A stretch of 64,000 bases of DNA from Marinobacterium ramblicola (GTDB lineage Bacteria > Pseudomonadota > Gammaproteobacteria > Pseudomonadales > Balneatricaceae), in assembly GCF_019084545.1 (NCBI RefSeq), contig NZ_JAHREP010000006.1, positions 124,001-188,000 of the forward strand, written 5' to 3'. Below are positions 57,315-64,000 of the stretch, in pieces. The position numbers and the translations under genes are program-made. Positions within the stretch are counted from its first letter, which is position 1, and each line of letters begins with the position of its first letter. The notes beneath the pieces are model-generated. The model had not been told where the DNA came from, ran no database searches, and was given only the letters and a program-made list of their open reading frames with translations.

Positions 57315-59440
57315 CCACAAGGTTTGAGCCGGGCATGCCTCCACTACGCCCGGCCCCAATGCCCGCACAGAACCTGCGGCAACGTCCAGAACCCCAAGTG
57401 CCTGTCGCGCCGCGTACGGCAAAACAGCACCTGGGGCGCTGGACCCTGCTCAGCGCCGCGGCCGCACTGCTCGGGCTCGGCAGCTACGAGATGTATTCAG
57501 TATTGGCGCTCGGCGGCACCACACCGCTGGAATACGCCATGCTGGGGCTGTTTATCTCCACCTTCGGCTGGATAGCCCTGGCGGCCGTCAGCGCCCTGTT
57601 CGGTTTCGTCCGTCAGTTCCGCCAGTTGCGCACACCTCTGCGCCATGAACTCTTCCGCCCCCAAGGCCGCACCGCGGTACTGCTGCCCTGCTACAACGAA
57701 GATCCCGCCCACCTGGCGGCAGCCGTTGAAGCGATGGTGCAGGAGCTGGTCGACTGCGGCGCCGCAGACTGGTTCGACTGGGTTATGCTCAGCGATACTC
57801 GCGACCCGCGACGCGCTCTGGAGGAGGAGCAGGCGGTCACACTGCTGCGCCAGCGCCTGGGTGACAAAACCCGCATCTACTACCGCAGACGCCGCTATAA
57901 CATCGACCGCAAGGCGGGTAACGTGGCCGAGTTCTGCCGCCACTGGGGCTCGCACTACGACTACCTGGTGGTACTCGATGCCGACAGTCTGATGTCGGCG
58001 TTTACGCTGACCGAGCTGGTCTACCGGATGGAGCAGAATCCGGGTGCCGGTCTGATCCAGACCATCCCGCGGTTGATCAACGGCACCAGCCTGATCGCCC
58101 GCCTGCAGCAGTTCGCCAACCGGGTATACGGCCCGATTGTCGGCAGCGGTCTGGCCTGCTGGACCAACCCTGAGGGTAACTTCTGGGGTCACAATGCGAT
58201 CATCCGCCGCAGGGCGTTCATGGATGCCGCCGGCCTGCCACGACTCAAGGGCAAGGCGCCCTTCGGTGGCACCATCATGAGCCACGACTTCGTCGAAGCC
58301 GCGCTGCTGCGCCGCGCCGGCTGGAAGGTGGTGATCGCCGACGACCTGCCCGGTTCCTACGAGGAGTGCCCGCCGTCGATTCTCGATCTGGCGATACGCG
58401 ACCGCCGCTGGTGCCAGGGCAACCTGCAACATATCAAGGTGATCGGCAGCCGCGGCCTGCACTGGATCAGCCGCATGCACCTGCTCACCGGCATCATGTC
58501 CTACCTCTCCTCGCCGCTCTGGCTGGCGCTGATTCTGGTGGGTATCACCCTGGCACTGCAGGCGCAGTACATCCGACCGGAGTATTTCGGCGTCGACTTC
58601 TCCCTGTTCCCGACCTGGCCGAGACAGGATGCGCCGCGTGCCGTGCGCCTGTTCATTTTGACCATGTTGATACTGTTCGTGCCGAAGATTCTCGGCAGTC
58701 TGTTGTTCCTATTGTCGAACCGGCTGCGCCGATCCGCCGGCGGCCTGTTTCGCCTGAGCGGCAGCATAATCACCGAAGTGCTGGTGTCGGCGGCCATCGC
58801 ACCGATCATGATGTGCATCCACTGCGGCGCCGTGGCCTCAATTCTGCTCGGCCGCGACAGTGGCTGGAACCCGCAGCGGCGCCAGGATGGCAGCCTGCCC
58901 TGGCTGCAGCTGATCTACCGCCACCGCTGGCACACCCTGGCCGGTGTGCTGCTGGCGCTGATCGCCTGGTCCAACTCCCTGGCGCTGCTGGCCTGGCTTT
59001 CCCCCGCCATTTTCGGCCTGATACTGGCCGTACCGCTGTCCGCGCTGACCGGGTCTCTGGGTATTGGATCCTGGTTCAAACGGGTGGGAATACTGCGCAC
59101 ACCGGAAGAGACGCAGGCACCGGAGGTCGTGGCACTCAAGGAGGGGATGCTGCCCTGGTATGAAGCGCAGATCGCCGCAACACCGACAGTAGAGCAGCTG
59201 ATGGATTCAGCGGAGCTGGTGGCACGCCATTTGGCATTGACCCCCGATCCGGCTCTGGAGGAGGACAGCGAGCGCTTCCAGGCCAATGCGGCACTGGCCC
59301 GGGTCAAGCTGCTCGATGCCGGGAGCCGTCAGCAGGCGCTGGCATGGCTCAACAGCACAGAGCTTTCCCTGGTCTTGGCGACTCCGTTCCTGTTCGAGCA
59401 GCTGTTGGCTCTGCCCTGCCGCAAACTCAGCGTCGCCTGA
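57311..59440 (+). CDS. opgH: Glucan glucosyltransferase OpgH
   Basis: A 709-residue inner-membrane GT2 glycosyltransferase that builds the beta-1,2 glucan backbone from UDP-glucose. Glycosyltransferase motifs: [34 protein letters not shown] and [10 protein letters not shown]. About eight membrane segments flank the catalytic part. It is shorter than E. coli OpgH (847), lacking much of the N-terminal extension that there inhibits FtsZ. Confidence 0.93.
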   Translation: MTTRFEPGMPPLRPAPMPAQNLRQRPEPQVPVAPRTAKQHLGRWTLLSAAAALLGLGSYEMYSVLALGGTTPLEYAMLGLFISTFGWIALAAVSALFGFVRQFRQLRTPLRHELFRPQGRTAVLLPCYNEDPAHLAAAVEAMVQELVDCGAADWFDWVMLSDTRDPRRALEEEQAVTLLRQRLGDKTRIYYRRRRYNIDRKAGNVAEFCRHWGSHYDYLVVLDADSLMSAFTLTELVYRMEQNPGAGLIQTIPRLINGTSLIARLQQFANRVYGPIVGSGLACWTNPEGNFWGHNAIIRRRAFMDAAGLPRLKGKAPFGGTIMSHDFVEAALLRRAGWKVVIADDLPGSYEECPPSILDLAIRDRRWCQGNLQHIKVIGSRGLHWISRMHLLTGIMSYLSSPLWLALILVGITLALQAQYIRPEYFGVDFSLFPTWPRQDAPRAVRLFILTMLILFVPKILGSLLFLLSNRLRRSAGGLFRLSGSIITEVLVSAAIAPIMMCIHCGAVASILLGRDSGWNPQRRQDGSLPWLQLIYRHRWHTLAGVLLALIAWSNSLALLAWLSPAIFGLILAVPLSALTGSLGIGSWFKRVGILRTPEETQAPEVVALKEGMLPWYEAQIAATPTVEQLMDSAELVARHLALTPDPALEEDSERFQANAALARVKLLDAGSRQQALAWLNSTELSLVLATPFLFEQLLALPCRKLSVA

Positions 59441-59456
59441 GACCGTTAAAATCTCG

Positions 59457-60551
59457 CTAACCTAACCGGCCTGTCAGCAGATGGCCGTTGGGTTGGCGAT
59501 GAAAACGCCGCGTAACCACCACCGGGATCAACAGGCAGAGCACCAGCGCCAGGCTGTACAACGCGAACCATCCCGCGCCCAAAGCACGCACCGTACCCGT
59601 CGTATACTGCATGGTGTAGAGCAGCACCGCATGAAAGCTGAACACCTGTATGGAGTAGCGGCCCAGCAGTTCAAAGAACGGCAGATACTGGTCGAGCCGG
59701 AACCTATCCATCAGACGCCAGCCGATCAGCACCAGCGCCATGCAGTTGAACAGCCGCAGCGGCCCCAGATCCAGCTTATCCAGTAATGAGGTGACGAACG
59801 GACCAGGCAGAACGTACTCCCGCCGCCAGACCCAGAGTACCAGCGCGCAGGCCAAGGCAAGCCATAGCAGGCCGCGCTCGCGCGCAAAGCCCACGCTCAC
59901 GCCGGTCAGACGCGCATAGCCCAGCACCAGCCCCGCCATCCACAACACCTGCCAGCTGAACAGGTTGAAATAGCCTGGGTGGAGCTGGATCTGTTGGGAG
60001 TTGTACAGGTCGCGCAGCGGATCGACCCACTGCCCGGCGCACCAGAGCATGACACTCCCCCCCACCACCAGAAGGAAGCGGCCTCGCTGCAGCGCCAGCA
60101 ATATCGTCGGGGAGATCAGCACAAACAGCACGTACATCGGCAGGATATCCAGATAGCCGGGCTGATGAACCAGTGCCAGCATCGCCAGCAGCGTGGTCAA
60201 CGGCGCCTCCCGATAGGGGCGCAAAGCCCAGTACCAGAGCGAGTCGAAAAATGGCAGCAACGCCAGGGCCGCCAACAGCAGCACCATCGTCGCGTGGTAG
60301 CGGTAGATCAGCCAGGCACGTGCCAGACTGCGACGGACCAGCTTTGACGGCTCGTCCACATAGCGGGCATAGATCTGTCCGAACATCAAACCGGACAGAA
60401 AGATGAACCCCTCCGCCGCCGACATGAAGCCGAATGGCTGGTAGGTAAAGCTGGCGATATATCCGCCGAGATGATCGATCAGCATGATCACCAGGAACAT
60501 CCCACGCAGGGTATCCAGGCGGCGATCACGCACAAGTGCTGTGGCCGACAT
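59457..60551 (-). CDS. opgC: OpgC-family membrane acyltransferase (glucan succinylation)
   Basis: A 364-residue protein of about ten membrane segments that starts with the OpgC-family motif RLDTLRGMFLVIMLIDHLGG. Members transfer succinyl groups to periplasmic glucans. It converges on opgH with only 16 bases between stops, so it is a separate unit serving the same pathway. It belongs to the OpgC (Rhodobacter) family rather than to E. coli MdoC. Confidence 0.9.
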   Translation of the reverse strand: MSATALVRDRRLDTLRGMFLVIMLIDHLGGYIASFTYQPFGFMSAAEGFIFLSGLMFGQIYARYVDEPSKLVRRSLARAWLIYRYHATMVLLLAALALLPFFDSLWYWALRPYREAPLTTLLAMLALVHQPGYLDILPMYVLFVLISPTILLALQRGRFLLVVGGSVMLWCAGQWVDPLRDLYNSQQIQLHPGYFNLFSWQVLWMAGLVLGYARLTGVSVGFARERGLLWLALACALVLWVWRREYVLPGPFVTSLLDKLDLGPLRLFNCMALVLIGWRLMDRFRLDQYLPFFELLGRYSIQVFSFHAVLLYTMQYTTGTVRALGAGWFALYSLALVLCLLIPVVVTRRFHRQPNGHLLTGRLG

Positions 60552-60572
60552 GTTGGGCTTCGTAAACAGGTA

Positions 60573-60714
60573 TCAAACGGGAAGAAACAGGACCTTCAAC
60601 AGGGCAACCGTGATGAGTGAAAATGGCAGCGACAGGATAATCAGCGCCGCGATATCATCGACCGCCCCCCAGGTAACGGGTTGCCAGTATATAGCTGATT
60701 ACCGCCGTTGGCAT
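60573..60714 (-). pseudogene. Possible small membrane protein broken at a G6 run
   Basis: On the minus strand an ATG at 60714 reads MPTAVISYILATRYLG and then goes out of frame; the continuing frame reads AVDDIAALIILSLPFSLITV to a stop at 60573. The switch falls exactly at six G (60665-60670); with five G the frame would be one 46-residue hydrophobic protein. It could be a sequencing error, phase variation or decay. I recognise no family, and without homologues this is a weak call. Confidence 0.3.
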
Positions 60715-60775
60715 CGCCCCAATGCTGCGATCAGGATGACCGGCAGCATTGGCAGCAGGAAGGCCTGAAGCTAGA

Positions 60776-61360
60776 TCAGTTGGCCTTTTTCAGATACTGG
60801 GTCAGCAGCACGATACGCACGCCGTTGACCCGCCCTTCGATCTGCTCAGGATTATTGGTCAACGAGATATTGCGCACCGCGGTGCCGCGCTTGGCGGTAA
60901 AGCCGGCGCCCTTGACCGGGAGGTCCTTGATCAGGGTAACGGTATCGCCATCAGCAAGCGGCGTGCCGTTGCTGTCCAGGGTCGCGGCCACAGCCTCGCC
61001 GGCACCACTGGCTTGACCCGCTTCCGCCCAGCTCTGAAGCTCCGGGTCCATATAGAGCAGATCACGCTGGTCGCTGGCCCAGATCTCGGCCTGACCGATC
61101 AAGCGCGTCAGCAGCCGCCAGGCCATCACCTGAACCGCCGGCACCTGGCTCCACATGCTGTCGTTCAGGCAGCGCCAGTGGTTAACATCCAGCGCATCGT
61201 CGGAGTCTACTTCGCTCTGGCATTTGCCGCAGAGCAGCAGCGCGCGGTCGGCGCTCTCGTCGGTTACCGGCGGTACCTGGTACACCGCCAGATTCTCTTC
61301 GGAACTGCACAGTTCACAACGGTTGCCGCTACGCTCGATCAGCGCCTGTTTAATACTCAT
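60776..61360 (-). CDS. PhnA-domain protein
   Basis: A 194-residue protein. The N-terminal zinc ribbon has two Cys pairs (RCELCSSEE and LLCGKCQSEV), and the C-terminal PhnA domain includes DSNGTPLADGDTVTLIKDLP and RVNGVRIVLLTQYLKKAN. Despite the name the family is not linked to phosphonate use; its role is unsettled. The ATG at 61360 follows AAGG. It stands alone. Confidence 0.88.
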   Translation of the reverse strand: MSIKQALIERSGNRCELCSSEENLAVYQVPPVTDESADRALLLCGKCQSEVDSDDALDVNHWRCLNDSMWSQVPAVQVMAWRLLTRLIGQAEIWASDQRDLLYMDPELQSWAEAGQASGAGEAVAATLDSNGTPLADGDTVTLIKDLPVKGAGFTAKRGTAVRNISLTNNPEQIEGRVNGVRIVLLTQYLKKAN

Positions 61361-61470
61361 GTCGATTTGCCTTACTGTCAGACTCCGGGCACGGGAAGCA
61401 CCCACGGAAAGCGCGCCATTATGCCCTAAACGGAGCTTAATTTCAGCGGCAGGCCGTTAACTTGAGCTCT

Positions 61471-61962
61471 TCAGTCGGCAAATGACTCGTCCCAACCCTC
61501 ATCCTCCATATCATCGAAACGGCTACTGCCGCTACTGCGTTTGCGCTTGAGGATATTGGCCAGCCAGAACTCCGGTTGCTCGCTGTTGAGTTGGAGCTGC
61601 AGCTCTTCAATCAGCTCCGCCACTTCGGGACCACCCTTTACCTGGATCGGATTGATCCCCAATGTAACCAGCTGACGGGTAGCGGAGCCGCCGATGGAGC
61701 CGCAATACACCACATCAGCCCCCACCAGAAACTTCATCTTCGGCTTGAGCTTGTCCTCGTTACCATCTTTTTTCTCATAGCCGAAATCATGGCTGGCAAT
61801 CAGTTCGGCCCTGTCGGCGGTCAGCGCCCAGACGAAAAACGCCTGCGCCGAGCCGAAGTGCTGGTCGACCATATCCCCCTCCTGGGAAGCAAAGGCGACG
61901 ATCAGCGCCTGGTCGTTGCTAACGGCATCAGCGACACACTCAAAAGCGACCTCTGCATTCAT
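61471..61962 (-). CDS. nifX: NifX-family dinitrogenase cofactor-biosynthesis protein
   Basis: A 163-residue cytoplasmic protein of the NifX/NifY/NafY family, whose members carry FeMo-cofactor or its precursor during nitrogenase assembly. The domain is clear: VAFASQEGDMVDQHFGSAQA, VYCGSIGGSATRQLVTLGI, and GGPEVAELIEELQ, with the C-terminal PEFWLANILKRK block. An acidic tail (DDMEDEGWDESFAD) closes it. No other nif gene lies in the window. It starts behind AGGAGATC, and the upstream region carries a sigma-54-like promoter. Single NifX-like proteins also occur outside nitrogen fixation. Confidence 0.85.
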   Translation of the reverse strand: MNAEVAFECVADAVSNDQALIVAFASQEGDMVDQHFGSAQAFFVWALTADRAELIASHDFGYEKKDGNEDKLKPKMKFLVGADVVYCGSIGGSATRQLVTLGINPIQVKGGPEVAELIEELQLQLNSEQPEFWLANILKRKRSSGSSRFDDMEDEGWDESFAD

Positions 61963-62022
61963 TCTCGATCTCCTGACGGCAACTCTGGCCGAAACGGCGG
62001 GCTCGGCTGTATGGGCTGATAT

Positions 62023-62038
62023 TGCAAAGGCTGCACCA
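62023..62038 (-). promoter_or_regulatory. Sigma-54 promoter of the nifX gene
   Basis: On the minus strand TGGTGCAGCCTTTGCA aligns without gaps to the sigma-54 consensus TGGYRYRN4TTGCA. Both invariant dinucleotides (GG and GC) are correctly spaced. Start of transcription would be near 62012, 50 bases before the ATG. Confidence 0.75.
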
Positions 62039-62142
62039 GCAAGACATGAACGACAAAGACAATAAAAGTTATTGAAATTCAGATAGATGTATCTGGCTCA
62101 CAAATAGATCCGGAGCGAAAGAGGTGTCGATTGCAGGTGGCT

Positions 62143-62158
62143 TGTCGGAAACGCGACA
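62143..62158 (-). promoter_or_regulatory. Possible NifA upstream activator site
   Basis: TGT-N10-ACA (TGTCGCGTTTCCGACA on the minus strand), centred about 138 bases before the predicted transcription start. The same bases form a hairpin (TTGTCG/CGACAA) directly after the fadA-like stop, so a terminator role for that gene is an alternative. Confidence 0.45.
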
Positions 62159-62168
62159 ATGTCGATGA

Positions 62169-63341
62169 TCAGCTCAGGCGCTCGAACAGGGTGGCAACTC
62201 CCTGCCCCATCCCTGCGCTGGTCATCGCCAGGCCCAGATTGGCACCCCGCCGCGGCATCTGGTGCAACAGGGTGGTGCAGATACGTGCGCCGGAACAGCC
62301 AAGCGGATCACCAAGTGCAATAGCGCCGCCACAGAGGTTGATTCGGTCATCGAGCCGTTCGGTCAGGTCCAGCTCCTTGAGTACCGCCAGCACCTGCGCT
62401 GCACTCTCTTCATGCAGCTCGATCAGATCGATATCGGCAAGCGTCAGGTTGCACCGGTCAAGCAGTTTCTCCACGGCAGTGACAGCGCCCAAGCCAGCCA
62501 CAGCCGGATCGCAGGCAGTGAGTGCCATGGCGCGAATCCGGGCACGCGGTTTCAGCGCCGACAGTTGCGCTCTTTCCGCCGACATCAACAGCAAGGCTGA
62601 AGCGCCATCGGCGGCTGCGGACAGGTTTCCTGTCGTGACGCTGCCACCATCCATTTTGAGCAGGGGCCTGCAGCCGTCGAGCTGCTCCTGGCTGATTGGC
62701 TCCTGCAGCCACTCATCGCCGCCAATCAGCCGCATATAGCCGTGTGCATCGACTCCCTCAATTGGCACCAGCTCCGATTCCCAACCACCCTCCTGAAGCG
62801 TGCGCCGGGCCCGCTCATGGGAACGCAGTGCGTAGCTGTCCTGCAACTGCCGGTCTACGGCGTGGGTGTGCGCGAGCAGTTCAGCTACCGCCGCTGGGTT
62901 TGCTGCCGCCCGCGCCGTGACCCGCCCCAGTGTCGGATCGGGTTCTTCGGTTATAGCGGATCGCAGTTTGCACTCGGCACCGCCAACGATGTAGCAATCG
63001 CCGGCGCCGCTGAGAATCCCTTGGGCTGCCAGATGCAGCGCCGTCATCGATGACGCCGCCAGGCGATTCACCGTTTGCGCCGGTACGGTTTGTGGCAGGC
63101 TGGAGAGCAGCAGGGCAACCCTCGCCATATTGCCGCCCTGCTCTCCCACTTGACTGGTGCAGCCCCAGATCAGGTCCTCTACGGTAAAGGGATCCAGCTC
63201 GGGATTTCGCGACAGCAGCGCATCGATCACCCGGGCGCTGAGCCGCTCGGCATTCAGTTGCCGAAAACACCCATCGCCACTGCGCCCCAGGGGCGAGCGC
63301 ACCGCATCGATTACCACCACGTCGGTCGGCCTAAGCTTCAT
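62169..63341 (-). CDS. FadA-type thiolase with all catalytic residues lost
   Basis: A 390-residue thiolase-fold protein the same length as FadA (about 390), the beta subunit of the fatty-acid oxidation complex. The fold and many FadA blocks remain (EDLIWGCTSQVGEQGGNMAR, TVNRLAASSMTALHLAAQ, GGAIALGDPLGCSGARI, GMGQGVATLFERL). However the nucleophile Cys of VxRLCGSS is A95, the NEAF motif is HEES (310-313), the His of GHPxG is D345, and the second Cys of MCxGxGQG is S375. The codons are clean in the sequence (GCG at 63057-63059, and the other codons too), so no frameshift explains it. It overlaps the FadB-like gene by 11 bases. It cannot be a normal thiolase; it may be structural in a FadB complex, regulatory, or a decayed copy. 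Confidence 0.85.
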   Translation of the reverse strand: MKLRPTDVVVIDAVRSPLGRSGDGCFRQLNAERLSARVIDALLSRNPELDPFTVEDLIWGCTSQVGEQGGNMARVALLLSSLPQTVPAQTVNRLAASSMTALHLAAQGILSGAGDCYIVGGAECKLRSAITEEPDPTLGRVTARAAANPAAVAELLAHTHAVDRQLQDSYALRSHERARRTLQEGGWESELVPIEGVDAHGYMRLIGGDEWLQEPISQEQLDGCRPLLKMDGGSVTTGNLSAAADGASALLLMSAERAQLSALKPRARIRAMALTACDPAVAGLGAVTAVEKLLDRCNLTLADIDLIELHEESAAQVLAVLKELDLTERLDDRINLCGGAIALGDPLGCSGARICTTLLHQMPRRGANLGLAMTSAGMGQGVATLFERLS

Positions 63342-64000
63342 CGCGCGCCTCCCACTCCCGGTAGCTGCGACCGGCACTGGCCCACTCCCTCAACTGCAGC
63401 CCGGGCAGATAGATCGGCCCAAGCTCCGAGTACTTCTGGCATCTGGCGACGAAACGCCCCAACCCCTCCCGGTCCAAAGCATAAAAAGCGCCGCCACGAA
63501 ACGCCGGATAGCCTACTCCCAACACCAACGCGATGTCGGCCTCGGCCGGTGAGCCGATATTGCCCTCTTCGAGCACTCGGGCGGCTTCGATCTTCAGCGG
63601 AATCATCATCCGCTCAACGATCTCGCGATCGCTCACCTCTTGCTGCCTCACGACCAGATCCTCAAGTTCCGCCGCCAGGCCCAGATCGGGCAGCCCCTTG
63701 TATCCGGCGCCCTTGGCATATCGGTAGAAACCCAATCCACTTTTTCGCCCCAACCGTCGCAAGGCGCGCAGCCGATCGAGCGCACTCTCACCCGGAAATG
63801 ACAGCCGCTCCGGGTATGCGGCGGCGAGCATGCGGCTGGCATTGAGCGACGTATCGATGCCCAGCTTATCCAGCGTACGCGCCGGCCCCAGGCTCCAGCC
63901 GTACTCCTCCATCAACCTGTCAACACGGTAAGGGTCCACGCCATCACGCAGCAGGAACAGAAAAGCCTGCAGATAGCTGTGCAAAACCCGATTGACGAAA
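63331..64000 (-). CDS. FadB-type multifunctional protein, C-terminal part (runs off the window)
   Basis: The last 223 codons of a FadB-like alpha subunit (3-hydroxyacyl-CoA dehydrogenase C-terminal domains). The frame is open at base 64000 (FVNRVLHSYL, as in FadB FFVNRVL). Blocks: LLRDGVDPYRVDRLMEEYGW, GPARTLDKLGIDT, FGxKNGLGF-like RRLGRKSGLGFYRY, and EADIALVLGVGYPAFRGGAF. The enoyl-CoA hydratase and NAD-binding parts lie outside, so whether its active sites are intact cannot be judged. It ends RDEA and precedes the dead thiolase. Confidence 0.9.
   Translation of the reverse strand, partial: FVNRVLHSYLQAFLFLLRDGVDPYRVDRLMEEYGWSLGPARTLDKLGIDTSLNASRMLAAAYPERLSFPGESALDRLRALRRLGRKSGLGFYRYAKGAGYKGLPDLGLAAELEDLVVRQQEVSDREIVERMMIPLKIEAARVLEEGNIGSPAEADIALVLGVGYPAFRGGAFYALDREGLGRFVARCQKYSELGPIYLPGLQLREWASAGRSYREWEARDEA

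Overview
The window looks like chromosome from a gammaproteobacterium of the Pseudomonas/Oceanospirillales type. The evidence is high GC, an intact Entner-Doudoroff route (zwf, pgl, edd, eda, glk, pgi, no phosphofructokinase seen), a Pseudomonas-like glucose ABC transporter with a GltR/GtrS-type two-component system, a TRAP transporter, OpgGH glucan synthesis and a FadBA-type pair. An NifX-family gene behind a sigma-54-like promoter suggests, but does not prove, a nitrogen fixer. I cannot name the species. I see no rRNA, tRNA, CRISPR array, prophage or transposase.

Layout. 1-2700: end of a ytfQR-like galactofuranose-type sugar ABC system and its divergent LysR regulator. 2900-9000: a chemoreceptor, a CbrA-like symporter protein without a kinase, an Ada-like methyltransferase/regulator and an AT-rich GNAT gene that looks imported. 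9050-15900: gtsABCD glucose transporter, gtrS, gltR. 15900-18150: a Gfo/Idh/MocA oxidoreductase and glucokinase. 18200-28610: a nine-gene disaccharide locus resembling the trehalose thu system (LacI regulator, ThuA, two oxidoreductases, binding protein, two permeases, ATPase, GH13 alpha-glucosidase), with paired LacI operators in front and a terminator behind. 28700-33100: a response regulator, hybrid kinase and orphan periplasmic sugar-binding protein in one coupled operon. 33090-34700: a LacI regulator bracketed by 69-bp inverted repeats. 34700-39100: porin, pgi and fructokinase. 39100-43830: gluconate-type regulator, gluconokinase and TRAP transporter. 44050-49620: HAD phosphatase, pgl, zwf, eda, edd. 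49880-55360: DegQ protease, an HPF-like protein, a GDT1-family exporter behind a manganese riboswitch, purEK and a lipoprotein. 55400-60550: opgG, opgH, opgC. 60570-64000: a possible frameshifted small membrane protein, a PhnA-type protein, the NifX-family protein, and a FadA/FadB-type pair whose thiolase has lost its catalytic residues.

How it works together. Most of the window feeds sugars into the Entner-Doudoroff pathway: glucose through gtsABCD and glk, disaccharides through the thu-like operon, fructose through frk and pgi, gluconate through the TRAP transporter and gntK, all converging on zwf-pgl-edd-eda. Sites resembling HexR boxes precede glk, pgi, edd and a LacI gene, although hexR itself is not in the window. 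The most unusual items are the catalytically dead thiolase, the kinase/regulator/binding-protein triad, the NifX-family gene with its promoter, the kinase-less symporter sensor and the inverted repeats around a LacI gene.
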